Shown here: piece after piece, positions 48,518 through 63,200 of the stretch
How positions within the stretch are numbered: position 1 is the stretch's first letter
Layout: each line of letters begins with the position of its first letter
NCBI GenBank assembly: GCA_040357565.1
Contig: JBDODJ010000026.1
Length of the DNA: 64,000 nt
DNA from: Cercozoa sp. M6MM
Taxonomy: Eukaryota > Endomyxa: Ascetosporea
Reading direction: 5' to 3' (one strand)
Position numbers and translations under genes: made by a program
The notes under the pieces: generated by a model
Told to the model about the DNA's origin: nothing
Seen by the model: only the letters and a program-made list of their open reading frames with translations
The model's database searches: none

Positions 48518-51256
48518 TCAGGCAAAGCCAAAGCCCTCACGCCCCTCGTCGATGGCGACAAAGAGTCGCTTGCGCAGAATCTCGGGCGACGAGTAGCGCG
48601 GCAGGTTGAGCTGGTGGAAGCACGTGTTGGCCGTCGGCAGCGAGGCGTCGCCGCCGCTGGCGCGCGCGATCTGGAAGCGTTGGATGCCATGCTGTCCTCG
48701 CAGGGCAGCAAAGCCTTCCAGCGGCACTACAGCAGAGGGTTGGATAATATTGAGATATGTAGTGGGGGGGGGGTACCCTTGGAGGTGCCGGTAACGAACT
48801 GCAGCAGCGCAGCGCGTCGTTCGTTGCTCATGTCGCGTACGCACTGCCAGAACCATTGGATCTGCGGCGACGTGGCACTGGCGCGGCCGGAGACAGCGCT
48901 GGCACGGCCGGCGACCTCGTAGCCCATGTAGTCGCAGTTGGCCTGCCAGTCGTCGACGTCAATGTCGGGCGTGCCGCACAGCAGCAGCTCGAGCTCGTCG
49001 TCGCGGAAGACCGAGAGCACGCCAAGCGGCACCACCGAGGCCACGCCTTGCCGGAAGGCGCGCGTCTGCGCCGCTATGGCGCGACTCAGCCGGTGCTGCA
49101 CAAAGGCGCGCACGTACTCGTGCTTATTGTCGTCGCTCACCGTCAGTGCGGCACCGTTGGGGCACAGCTCCTCCGTGCGCGTGCGGCCGAATTGGTCCAC
49201 ACTGGAGGGAGGGGAGGTAGGGTAGAGGTAGGGTGGGGGGGGGGGTAGGGGCCTACCTGTCAGCAGTGAAGGGCGTGTCGTCCAGCACGCCAGTGACGGA
49301 GTGATTGAGCATCCACTCCAGCGACCGGTGCAATGCCTCGTCCACCAAAGCCAAGTCATCCAGTCCGACTCGCATGCCGAGTACCTAACGGACAGGGTGG
49401 GTCAGGTTAGGTGGGTAGGGTCGGGTAGGTAGGAGAGCTACCTGCTTACAGAAGGGCCGAGACAGGTGCACATCCAGCAGCTGCTCGTTCTGCAGTGCGC
49501 ACGCCACCAACTGCCCGCAGAAGCGGAACATGCGCAGGTGATCCTGTATGATCAGCCACACGCACACCGTCATAGACAATGACCTATCGGAGTGATCAGT
49601 GTGATCGATCAGAGAAAGGTACCGGCATGACATCACCCGAGTGTGCATTCGGTTGCAGTACGCCTGCCTCACTGGAGACCCACACATACACACATACACA
49701 CATACACACATACACACATACACACATNNNNNNNNNNACACACATACACACATACACACATACACACATACACACATACACACACACACACATAGACCAT
49801 AGACACACAGACCATAGACACAAAGACCATAGACCCACAGACACGTGTCCCACTGGACGGTACCTCTTCCACAGTGCGTAGCCAGGCGAGAACACCGTCT
49901 TGGCCAGCACGGCGTAGAACTCGCGCTGCACGCCGCCCTGATCGACGCCCTCCTCGCCCAGGAACTTCACCGAGAACTCCGCGTACCGCAGCAGGTCGAC
50001 ATTCTCCACATGATCCACCTGTCAGTCACACCATCCCTCAGTCCAGTCACACCGTCTCCCCCGTCATCCCCCAGTCAGTAGGTATCAACAAGTATACCTG
50101 ATCCGGGTGCGCATAGCCGCGCTTGTCGAGCTGCTGGAACCACTCGAGCGCGTCCTCGAAGAGCCGATCGCGTCGCACCGTCACTCGCAGCGGCAGTCGC
50201 AAGAAGCCGCGGCCACTACTGCTGGCACGTGTGCCTGCGTCCAGTCACACAGTGTGTGCACGTGTACATACACGTGTCTCACTGGCCCAGTGGAAAGGTA
50301 CCGATACTCCGCATGTCGATGAGTCGCCAGCGCAGCCACTCGCGCTTCTGCGCGAACGAGAACACGCAGCGTCGCGGGTGCATGGCCAGCCAGTCCATCA
50401 CGGGACGGTTCTCCCTGTGCGCAGGGTGCACACCGTGTCCATCATACCGCATACAGTGTACACAGATGATACCTGCGTGACAGGAGATGTTCGACACCAC
50501 CGCGACGTTGCGTCATTGCGCCTCTACACAAAACCATACCGGTGAGGGGTAAAGATAAGGTAGGCAAGTTCAAGAGGTACATGTTGGCACGCAGTCGTTC
50601 GACGAAGCGTAGCGAGGTGCCGTACAGCGAGGCGGCATCGTTGCGCAGGTCGGTTTGAGCCGTGTCTTCAAGGACCGCCTCCTCTCGCTCCTTCTCCTGC
50701 TGTTGCGACTCAGCTTCCGACTGCTGCTGCTTGCGCGCACTGTTGACACGTGACATCTGCAGTGGCACCGTCGCGTAGTCCTATGTCAAGTGTCGATTGA
50801 TTGATCGGTGCCAATCGTCACTAAGGGAGCGAGATGGGGTACCTCTTCATCACGGATAGCCAGTCGCTGTCGGATGCGCTGGTGGTATGTCTCCACACTG
50901 TCCGGCAGCGCGCCTGTCCGTAGCTGCGGCGGTGCGCAGATGCGTGCCGCCAGGAAACACATCGTCGACACCTGCATACACGTGCACACATACACACACA
51001 CATACTCGCCCCCACTGCAGGGTCGTACCACAGGCCGGAAGAGTTCGAGTGTCTGCAGCGACGCCGACGTGTGTTTACCGGTGTCGTCACCGTCGGTATC
51101 ATCGGTCATCCTGACCGCACCGTCACCGTCAGTGGCACGTGCCACGTCGGCACCGTTCGCTGCGATCGACTCGCGCACCAGAGTGTTCTCGAGACACGTG
51201 AACAGCGACACGAGCGTCGGAAGCACCGCACCGACCCGACGTGCCGCGTCGCCCTG

Positions 51257-51335
<79 letters not shown>

Positions 51336-54266
51336 GGNNNNNNNNNNNNNNNNNNNNNNNNNNNNNNNNNNNNNNNNNNNNNNNNNNNNNNNNNNNNNNN
51401 NNNNNNNNNNNNNNNNNNNNNNNNNNNNNNNNNNNNNGGGAGGGGATAGGGGTTAGAGTAGAGGGGTACCTCCTGCAGCAGCGTGATGAGGTCGCGTGCG
51501 TTGGCGTCGATAACCGAGTCAAAGATCTCCGCAATCACCTGTAGGTTGCTCTGTGCGCCCTGCTGCGACTGATCGCCACGTGACTGATCGCGATCAGCGA
51601 GACCGTTAGTGACGCCGTCGGTGGCACCGTCAGTGACACCGTCTCGTTCCGGGTGCTCGCGCGAGATGGCCACGATGCAGGCCACGACCTGTCGCACCGT
51701 GTCGCGCACACGCGCGTTCTGCCGCCCGGCTCGATTGGCGCACTCGAAGAAACTGCGCCACAGCGTCAGTGACTACACAAACATACACACCGTCAGTCAG
51801 CGAGTTCCAGCGGGTCACTTGGGATCACTTAGGGTCACTCGGGGGTCACTCAGTCACGTGGGACGGTACCTGCGGAGTAAAGTCCAGTCGCGGCACGATC
51901 ACGCCGCCCGATCGCGCGCGCTTCCGGCCGCCATCGCTGTTGTGTTCGTGCACGCGTTGCAGTAGCTTGAGCTGCGTGCAGTCACACCGTTATTGATCGG
52001 GTATCACCTCACTCACTCACAGGGACAAGAGGTACCAACAAGCGAGACAACTGATCCACGACATTGGCCGACTTGGCCACTTCAGTCACAGCGAACAGTC
52101 GCAGCAGCAGCTGTACCACATGCACATGTGAGTCACTCCACTGGGTCACAAGACTAGCACGTGACCTTACCTCGATACGGTGCCAGTTGCACGTGAAGAA
52201 AGCGCCGACCGAACGGCGCAACTGACGACGCGACTCGAGTCGCTCTGCCTCCAGTCCTTCCTCCATGTGGCGCGAGTCGTTGAAACTCTGGCGCAGAAAG
52301 TTCGCGCAGCGCTCCAGCATTACCGTGGGCACTCCTGCGGGTGGGGGTAAAAGTAGAGGTATGGCCAAAGCAAAGCAAAGGCACCAACGCTGCCAGTCTG
52401 CGCAGAGGCGCCGCTGCCGGTGACATGCGACGGCAGCGACTGCAGCAGCGCCGTGTTCAACTCGATGCCGGCGTCGACCGCCAGTTGCTCGCGTTGCTTG
52501 GACTCTAGTGCCACGCCTACTCAATCCAGTCAACACAACCAGCATAAAATAAAAACTCAAACACAAACACAAACATAACATAAACATAAACACAAACACA
52601 AACATAAACACAAACATAAACATAAACACAAACATAAACATAAACATAAATGAAAACATGTATAAACACAGGAAATATAAACAACTTATATAACGAGGTC
52701 TACCTGCGATGAGGCACGAGCACAGGCAGTGCAGCGTGTGCGACAGCACCTGCGGCTCGCGTTCCATGTTGTCGCACAGCAGCTGGTGCACGCGGAAGGC
52801 GTCCTGCATGGCATCCGCCGCGAACAGATGCAGCACCGAGTCCACCACCTCCGGCAGCAGCAGCGACGTCGGCCGCGTTTCCTGGTGCACGGGGTGTACA
52901 CTGAGTACAGAGGAGAGAGGTGTGTGTGGGGGGGGGGTATACCTCCAGCAACGCAGTCGACACAGCGGCGGCGACGTTTCGCGTTTCGTTCGTCGCCGAC
53001 GTTCGCTGTCGCTTCGACGGTCGTTCCGCGTCGTCGTCGTCGCCTGTTTCCTCTGTGTGCACGTGTTCCGGTACACTTGGACAGTCCATTTAAATGGTCC
53101 AGTCTGGACCTACGTTTGGACAGGACAAATACCTGGACGCTCACGCGGCGGCAACTCGGATCGAGCGTCCGCGAAACGACGTCGCCGCTCGTGCATCTCC
53201 GCCAGTCGCTCGTGCACCGACTCGCTCAGCGCCCGTACCGACTCGCTTAGTCCCGGAGCGACGTCGCGTCCGCGCGGACTGCACGCCCCAGCCACATAAC
53301 CCCACATACAGTGACCGTTTATCATTTCACCCCACATGTGTGACGTACCCAGCGAGATTGGCCGACGTCATACGACGCAGCGCATCTCCCAGCTACAGCA
53401 GGGGGGGGGGGGGGGGGTAAGGAAGGCAGAAATACGGGGGGCAAGAAAGGGGTAGGAATGAGGGGTGAGGTTAAAAAAAGGCTACGCCGTCGACGCGGTG
53501 ATGGAAGTTGTGCAGCACACTGAGCAGCGCGTCCTCGAAGGAAGTTCTGGCGCCAGGGCCGCTTGGGGGCTCGCTGTCCTCGTGTCCTCTCTGTGAGGGT
53601 ACAAACCGACGGTACAAGTGTGCATCTGTACGGTACATATGTACGCTGTACACACACTTAAGAGTACCTCGTCGTGTCGACGCTGCTGCGCGGCGCGTGC
53701 CGTGCGCGTGAAGTGCTCGATGGGCCGCGCCTGCCGGTCCAGCATCGCCTTGACGAACACGCTGCTCGGCAGATCCAGCGACTGCAGTTCCTCTATGGAC
53801 GCATAGATTTGTTAAGAGAGAGTGCACATGCAGTTAAGGGAGAGGACATTGTTGTCAAAGGTGTACCATCGGACAACTGGCGCAGCACGGCATTGCGTTC
53901 CTCGTCGGTGTTGGCGTTGTGGTAGCGCGCCAGCACCTGCATCTCCTGCAGCTCCGGCTCGCGCACACGGGGTGCGTTCGCACGTGCTACTCACATGGGT
54001 CAGTGGGTCAGATAGAGGGTCAGACAGTGGGTCAGTGAGAGGGTCAGAAGGGTGGTACCATCCTCCTGCGCGCGGTGGAACGCGATGCGCTGCTGGATAA
54101 AGTCCTGCTGCATCTCGGGTGGAAAGTTCTGCAGAAACACGTAGAAGTCGCCCTCGCGCATTGTGAGGAACTCGGGCTGCTGCTGCTGCTGTTGTTGTTC
54201 GGGTTGTTGTTGCTGTTCGGGTTGTTGTTGTTGTCCGGGTTGTTGTTCGGGTTGTTGTTGTTCGGG

Positions 54267-54334
<68 letters not shown>

Positions 54335-54435
54335 GCTGTTGCTCAGGTTGTGGTGCAGCTACAGAAACACACCCCTCGAAACGTATACAGACACTATATA
54401 TATATACATACATACATCCAGAGATAGATGGATAG

Positions 54436-54467
<32 letters not shown>

Positions 54468-57186
54468 TATACCGTCCGACTGCTCGGGCTGCTGACTGTC
54501 GTTGTTGACGGGTTCCGTGTCGACCTCGTTCTGCTCGTGTCGCTCGTCGTGATCGATCTGCATCGGTTCGGCACCGTCGTTGCGATCACTACGATCACCG
54601 TTGGTGTCACCGTCGCTGCTGTCGTTGTCGCTGCTGCTACCGATGCGCATGAGGCGGCGGCGGCGTCGCACCGGCCAGGCGGGCCGTCGCTGCGGCATCC
54701 TCAAATGGCCCGGGAAGGGCGGCGGCACCTGCGGCACGCGTGATCGCGTGCCAGGTCGCAGCATGTCGGGCAGGCCCATGGTCCGACTCAGCAGACGGAA
54801 CACGTTGCGGTCGACCCGATTGGAATCCCGCTCGTTCTCGTGCTCGTTCTGTTCCTTCTCGTCGTGCTCGTCCTTCTCCTCTTCGTCGTCGACCACAGCG
54901 GCGGCATTCGTGTCACCAGCAGTGCGTTTCAGCACCTGCTGCAGCAGCGGCTGCAACTGAAACGCCACCGACGCCGCTGTCATCTCCCACCTGTCTCAGC
55001 ATGAGGAAGGCTCGAATCTGCTAACGTGTATACACATAACCAACAAGCATACCAGCGCAGGAAGGTCGGCGCTGACACTATGTTTTCCGGCAGCGGCAGT
55101 GCGTCCAACGTGGCCGGCAGGGCAAAGTATAGCTGTCCAATATAGAGTCCAGTACAGTCATAATACGGGGTCCATCATGAGTCCATGAATCAGCCAACAT
55201 GGGGACAACTGTACCTTCTCCGAGCTGGTACCAACGCCGTCCAAAAAGACCGCAGCGGCCGTCTGCCACACCGTGTCGTCACTGTCGCCGACAGTATTGT
55301 CGTCGCACAGTGCCGAATCCAGCAACGGGAGCTTGTCCCTGGCACGTGCCAAGACGAGACCACTACACGTGACACAAGTGTACGCACACGTGCCGGTGCA
55401 ACCACATACAACACTGGTACCTATCACCACCCCGACTGGCACCGGTAGCACCGAATGGCATGCCACGTGACTCCAGTGGCCACACACCCATACGCATCGC
55501 CGACAGGAATGGGAACCGTCGCATCAATCCGTCGCTTGGGCTACACACAAACACATAGAGAAACCGCCCCACGTGTCCAGCTGTCTGTCCACACTACAAC
55601 AGTACTAGTGAGTGAGAGGTACTGCATGTCCACATGACGCCGCCGACCGCGTTGCTGCTGCGACAGACGGAAGCTGCGCAGAGGCGGCTGACTCGGCCGA
55701 TCACCTCGTCGGCCTACTCGCATGTTAGACATGCCCATACCCACACACCCTGTGTCCTCCCCTTTAACCACCTGTGCCCCCTAGCTATGCCCTTCACTGT
55801 GCCCCCTCAGTACCTGCACCAAGTGCGTTGCGCATGCGGCGGCGCACAGGCGGCGAGAAGCGGAAGCCGCCGGCTGCGTTATCGGACACGTTCATGTCCA
55901 GTGCGTCGATGTCGTCGGCCTGCAACAGTGATCGCACGTGCGACGGTACACATGTGCGACGGTTCCCCAGTGGGACACGTGCGAGATCAACACAGTGACA
56001 AGGGACAGATCAGTCAGTGGCGGTACCTGGTCGCGCGCCTCGTGCATGGTAAAGAACGGGTACTCGTCGGCACCCATGCCGCTCCGGAGGTCGTCCTCCG
56101 AGTCTGAGTCCGAGTCCGAGTCCGACGACTCTGACTCTGAGTCCGACTCCGACAGCATACGATGTCGGTGATGATGTCGGTGATGATGTCGGTGATGGTG
56201 CACGTGTCCACTGCGATCACCGTCGTCGTCCTCGCTGGAGTGACTGCGGTCGGACTGACTGCTGTGACTGGCGGCGGCGTCCTGCACGTGCCGCTCGGCT
56301 TCGACCAGGTCGATCGGCGCCGCTGCCATCGGCAGGATCAAGTCCTCGTCCAGCATGCCTGTACAACACACACACAGGTGCACAACCCAAGATATAATAC
56401 ACAGGGAGGCACACACCATCAGCGTCGACGTCGGCGGCAATGTCCTCGGCGGCACTCTCTGCCTCGGGCAGGCCGATCTGATCCTCGTTCTCGAACATGA
56501 AGTCGTCGTCCACATCGACGCCGGCGTCGGCCTCGTCCTCGTCCTCGTCGTCGCCCTCGTCGCCGCCGCCGACACGCGGCGCACGCTGCACAAAGTCCTC
56601 GCCGTCCAGGTCGCTCTCCGACGAGGAGGAGTCCCCGGCCTCGTCGTCCGAGTCGACCTCGTCGTCGGCGTCCTCGGCCTCGTCCTCGGCGGCCACGTTG
56701 TCGCCCTCCAGCATCGCGTGCTCGCCCTCGTTCGGTGCAGTGCCATGTACCTGTGTTTAAGGGGTGTAGCGTTCATCTGGCCTTTTAGTTAAGGGTGCAG
56801 CGTGTACCAGATTGGGCCACATGACGTCCCAGTCGTCGTCCCACTCGACGTCTGAGTCGTCCGTGTCCAACACGAGTTCCACGTCGATGTCAAAGTTTCG
56901 GTCACTGCGAGAGGTACACACACAGATGATACACATGCATGGATAGTACATATGGACAGCACACATGTACACATAGGCAGTACACATGGACAGTACACAA
57001 GGACTGAAATACCTGGCCACAGCGGTGGAGGCGCCATCGTCGATGTCGCTGCCGAACATCATGCGGAACTGGTCGCTGTCGACCTCCATCTGCAGCACCA
57101 ACTCGTGCTCGTCCAAGAAGTCCTCGTCCTCGTCCTCGTCCTCATCCTCGTCGTCCTCTTCTTTCTCTTGGTCTACTTCCCCACAG

Positions 57187-57224
<38 letters not shown>

Positions 57225-60200
57225 CTACAATGACAAATGCACAAGCACCATCTCGCATGGCATCGGCATCACGTGTCGCACGTGCAGTGTCAGTGTGCGC
57301 GTCAGTGTGCACATCAGTGTGCACATCAGTGTCACCTTCGCTGTTCTGACCGTCGTTCTTGCCGGCCTGCTGACGGTGCAGCTGCACGCGCAGTGGGCCA
57401 ATGGAACCGTCCAGTTGCGTCAGTTCGTGCAGCACGTGCACGATGGCACGCACCAGGCGTCGCTCGACGTCGCGGGTCTCGCCGTACCGTTTCGTCAGTC
57501 CGGGTGCACCCGGCGTAGTCTGCGCGGTGGCACCTGCCTCACTGAGCTGCTTGAGCGAGGCGCCTAGTCCGCGCAGCAGAGACGCGAGAGTCACGTCGAG
57601 CTGCTGCGACAGGAACAGCAAAGCCGCGCGACGTCGCACACGCCGCAGGCGGAACAGGTGCCGTAGAGTGTCCACCAGCGGCGTCAGTGCCGAGTGCACG
57701 TCCTTCAACTGGACCTGCAACACACACACCAAATCACTTTGACTATAGCAGGTGCTCACAAACAGCACACATGCTACCGTAATGGTATCGCCACTGAGCA
57801 CACTTTTCGACAGCTTGCGTGCAGCCACAGCGAGTCGGTGTGCCTCCAGACACAGCTGTTGCAGTACCTGCAGACCCAAACATCATACACACTGGGAGAG
57901 ACGGTGGGGGGGGGGTCAAACCTGGCGAGTGCGACGCCTCCCGATGTCGGAGCGCACGAGAGTGTAGACGAACTCGGCGGCAGGCTTGGAGGTGTTGCAC
58001 GGGTTTCCGTACGGCATCAGTTCCGTCAGCACGTAGTGGTAGAAATCGGGCCGGTTGCCAGCACTCGGCAGCTCGTGCGAGACAGCACTACCGACTGGAG
58101 TGCGCGGCGACACGAGCGACTTGCCCGACACGGGAGACAATGCCGGATGCACTGCGCTGACAGTGTCGGCAGCAGCACCTGGGAGGCGTCCTGGGAGAGT
58201 ATTAGACAGGGAGCCTGTGAGGGTAGCTGGGAGGATATTAGAGGGTAGCTGGAAGGGTATGGGACAGAGTGCTTGGTAGGATACCAGGCACAGTGCTGGT
58301 GGCAGACGGCGCCGTCTCTACAAAGAGACCGACGAACTGCGGCAGCACGCGAATCGTGCGAATGAAGAAGTTCACCACGTCGGTCGGATTTAGCGCAAAG
58401 TGCGCCAGCGGCACTCGCCACGACGCGTGCACCTGTGCCGACAGTTCGCGACTCTGTTGCTCGGCCAACAGACGATGCGCCATGCGACTGACCTCGCTCT
58501 CTCCCTCTGTACCGGCATCCAACGGTAGGGTAGGTGGGTAGGTGGGCAGTGGGTAGCTAGGCAGGTGTACCCAGGTCGGTGTGCTGCAGAAACTTGCGCA
58601 GCTCGAGCGGCAGCGCGTGTCGCCGCCGCACCTTGCACACGTGCACGAAGCGCTGCAGGAAGGCGAACATGTAGTTGAATACGGTGCGTGCCGTGTGCGG
58701 CACCGTCGCACTGCGATCGCTGCTTCGGTGCTCGCTCCACTGCGAGTCCTTCAGTCGCACGTGCACAAAGTCGTCCTGCCCCAGCAAAGACACTTTCGTC
58801 ATCTAGGGTACTTACTACAAGGACACTAGTGTACCCTGTCAGAGCCGCCGAGACTGGCATCGCTGCGGATCTCGACGTCGCACACATCGCGCACGGCCTG
58901 TACGAACACGTCGACGTTGCGGTCGATCAGCGGCGCAAAGGTTTGCACGAGTTCCATAATGTCGATACTCTGTACAGATCGGGTCATATGGACAGGGTGG
59001 GGGGCAGTTCCGACGGTACATATGGACAGTAGTGTACCGTGTCCTCGGTCCGTCGGTCCGAGCGGCGGCGAGTAGCGGTGCGCATCTGGATGCGGATCTC
59101 GTGCCGCACGGCGTCGAGTAGCACGGGCGGCGACTCGAAGCAGTGGCGCAGCACCTCGCACGTCAGCACGGCGATCGGTGAGTTCGACGCCAGCAGCTTG
59201 CTGTCCTCCAGGAGACACACCGGTGCTGCAGCCTGAGCCGATGCCTGAACCGATGCTTGAGCCGACGAGGCGATCTGCCTGAGCATGGTCTGATCGAACA
59301 CATTCCAGGCCAGCTCGTCGTGAGCAGGGTTCTCCTCGTCGCCCGTAGTGCCGGCCTGCCGCAGGGTCATCTTGAGCAGGTGCTTGACGCCTCCCAGATT
59401 CACGAAGTGCTCGGCCAGCGGGAAGTATCGCGTCAGGCGCGACAGTACGTGCAGCAGCGGGAAGGCCAGTACCTAGATCAGTTGGGTAGTACTACTACAC
59501 TGTACGGCACTGTACAGATAGAGGGTGGGGTGGGGTACCGTGGACAGCGGTGTGACCGGTGTCTCCGTATCGGCATGCCGCTGCGCGAAGCGTTCGAGCG
59601 AGAGCGGCGTCGCGGAGCACTTGAGCACGTCGACACACACGCGCAGCAGCGAGTCGCAGGCAGCGCGCGACAGACCTGCCTTGAGCGGCGAGTACACGTG
59701 CGACTTGAGCAGCGCGTCCTTCACGGCGGCGGCCTCGTCCTTGTCACCCTTGTCTTTGTCCTTGTCACCCTTGTCCTTGTCCTTGTGACCCATGTCGGTA
59801 TCTTCCTTGCCACCCTTGTCCTTGTCACTCTTGTCCTTGTCACCCTTGTCCCCCTTGACTCCCTTGTCCTTGTCCTTGGGGTCTACCTTGCGCTGCGACA
59901 GCATGCCTTCGAACAGGTGCAGCACCGTGGCGCACAGCGACTGCAGTCCGCGCGGAGGCAGGCGCAGCTGCCAGCGTCGTCGTCGGCGCAGTGCCGCGCA
60001 CATCACCGTCAGCAGCGCCTTGACCGACTCGGAACTCACCAGACGGTGCCGCAGCGGCGTCGGCGCCTTGTCCAGCAGCACGGCCAGGAAGTAGGCCACG
60101 TGGTGCAGTCGGCGCAGTCGGTGGTCACTCGCGGCTCCACTGGGTCGGCACGTGTGCACCGTGTCGTCGCTGGCGAACTGCGCCGCGTATCGCTGCAGTC

Positions 60201-63200
60201 GCTCTTCGACTTCGGCGCCGATCACGCGCACCAGCGACTCGACGTCGGTACCGCCAGTTGCAGTGCCTGAGGCGCTGTCTGCAAAAGTGTTTGAGGGAGT
60301 AGTCTCCTCGTCCACAGTGACACAGAGTGCGGCCAGGAAGGACGCCGTCTTGGACAGCACGTTCTCCTGGACCGACGCGGCCGTGTGTGGCAGGAAGACT
60401 GAGTTCTCAGTCTCCGTGTCGCTGTCACCGTCAGTGTCGCCACTGGGCAGCACCGTGCGCATCACAAGTCGCACAAGTTCCTCTCGACGCTCTCGCGACG
60501 CCAGCACCATGGCCTGGCGTTCCTCTAGTCAAGGGATAGGTGGCTAGTCAGGGGATAAAGGGGTGGGGTGCAAGGAGATACCCAGTAGGTGCAGGTCGGT
60601 ACAACCAGCCCTCTCAAAGGCGCGCATCGTGTGTTTCCAACGTACGACGAGTCGCTCGGCCAGACGCGAGTAGGTGTTGCTCGACACCAGGTCGGGCGTC
60701 TTGGAACTCAAGTCCAGCAGTGTCTCCACGGCCTGCTGCTGCGACGCCGGGACGCCGTGCTCGGTGCACATCTGTCGCACGCGTGTCTGCAGCGTCGATT
60801 CGCGAAGCACCACCAGTCGCGGGTGCAGGCGTTGCAGTCGCTCCAGTCGACGCATCAGCCAGCGCAGTTGCAGAGTAACTAGGCGACTTATCTGTGGCAC
60901 CACCTCTCTCACGTTTCGGCTATCCGAGATGTAGCGTGTCAGCGAGGCTTTCACCTGCGCCTTCATAGCCTCGATCTCGTCCGTCTCGCTGTCGGCACTG
61001 ATGTCCTCCGCAGGTTCCTCCGCAGGTGCCACCTGGGCGTCCGCTCGGATCCGCAGTGTTTCGCACTGGGCGAACAGTTCCGTCAGATCAATAGTCACTG
61101 GGGAGGCCTCTTCTGTCAGCTGTGCACAAGACCGGTGATCAGTCAGATGGTCGGACATACAAAGAGAGAAGAGACAAAGAGGCACCTGTGCAGATGACTC
61201 GAGCTTGGCCACTTGTTCCACGATACTGTCCAAGCTTTGGTTGAACGTGCGGCGGAACCTGAGCATCGAGGCCAACTGCGCGGACTGTTGAGAAACACAG
61301 ACACACACATCGAGGTATCATTACAGGGAGGGAGAAGGCGTACCGGTCGCACGTTCTCTGTATGGGACGACTCGGTCTTGGACAGGAAGTCGGACAGCTC
61401 GGTCATGAGCTTGCGCTGGGCCGACAGGTCGCTCGGCATGCCGCCGTGGTAGAGCAGGAAGTGCGCCACGAGCACGTGCAGCGAGTGTCCGGCCAGCAAC
61501 AGCGGCGGCAGCGAGGTCTCGTCGCCCTTGATGACTCGTAGTTCCCGTCGGAACAGCAACTGCGATCGCAGCATGCCTCGTTGCGGCATTTCTGTGTCGG
61601 GCAGGCGCAGTAGACGAGTGACGCACGTAGTGACTCGCTGCTGCGCACGTGGCAACGCGGGCAGTGCACCCAGTCGCGTGTAGGCCTGCAGCACGGCCGA
61701 CAGCGGCGACACGCCGTCGCTTTCGGTCAGCAGAACCAAGTCGCTCCAGTCGCCGTGCTCGGGCAGCCACGGCATCGGCTTTATGTGAGGTACAGGCGCC
61801 ACAAACACCTCCACCAGGGTGATCAGCTGTGTCAAGGGTACAGGTATTGGTAGATTCCACATGTAGTAACACAAGAGGGCAGATAGTGTGTACCTGCATG
61901 ATGTAGTACTCGAGCAGAGACAGGTGCGTCTGCTTGTCACCGTCGATCGCCTGCTGTGCCATCGCGAGCGAGCGCGATAGACAGCGCACGACGAACGACA
62001 GCAGTGTGCGCATGGCGTCCAGCACCTGCGTCGATGGCTCGTTGATACAGGCGCGCAGAGCGACCACCAGTTGTGCCGTCACATTGTTGATGAGACTGCA
62101 AGTACTGGTCGCCAGCAACACCGCGCTTGCACTCTCATCACTCACCGTCGATTCTACTCAAGATACACAATGTAGAGCCAACATGAAAAGACACCAGTGT
62201 ATGTACCGAGTGCTTTGATGTGTTGCTGCAGCGCAGCTGTGGCGTAGCGCGTCACGAAGAGACGCAGCAGCGGCGCGAAGGACGACGTCTCACCCAGTGC
62301 CTCGGACATCTTGAAGTTGCTCAGCGAGGCACGTGCCAGCTGCGCACTCTGCAAGCCGCGGACCAGCACTGCCATTCTCGCCTGTGGTACCACACGCACA
62401 CATACACATGCACATGCATATACACATACATACACATACATGTATACATACATACATATATGCATATATATACTTATAGATGTCCCTGACAACAGGTACC
62501 GCAGCAATGCGAAACACGGCCATTGAATACTCGAGCGAGTCGGGGTGTTTCGCGGGCACGGCGCTGGCAGAGGCGCTGACACGTTGCTTCTCTGGCAGTG
62601 CCTGCAGCAGCTGCGCCGTCTCTGCCGACGAGAGTGGCGGCAGGTCGCGCGACTGGGCGTGCAGACACCAGCGCAGCGAGTGCAGCGAGAAGGCTTCGAA
62701 CCGAGTCGTCAGTCGCATCAGTCTACAGGCCAGGACATACCAAAAGCTGTGGCATTATAGAGGGAAGATTACCGCCGAGTGAGCAGGGGCTGCAGTGCAT
62801 GTGCCACACTGAGCGGCATGTTAACACGCTCAAAGAAAGCCGGCAATGCTCGCTGCAGCGAGAACTCGGGCGCAAGTGTCTCGTAGACCAGTTCCGGTTC
62901 ACCGCTGTCTCGCTCTATCACTCGTACGAGCACGCGCGGACTGGTGCGCACCTTGCCCCAGAGCATGTTGTAAACCTGCGGAGGACCACCTCTGCCCTGC
63001 TGTCGCGAGAGTGCGCGCTGGCCTACGTCTACACCAACATGACTAGATCGGTAGGAACCAACCAGAGCACAGTAGTGCTGTCTTACCATTGATGTGATTG
63101 ATAAGCACGTGCAAGCGGTGAGCCACCCAACGCACGGCACGAGGAGGCACTGTTGTCGTCTCAGTCAGCGCACGCACCTGCCGGTTGACGACGTAGTCCA

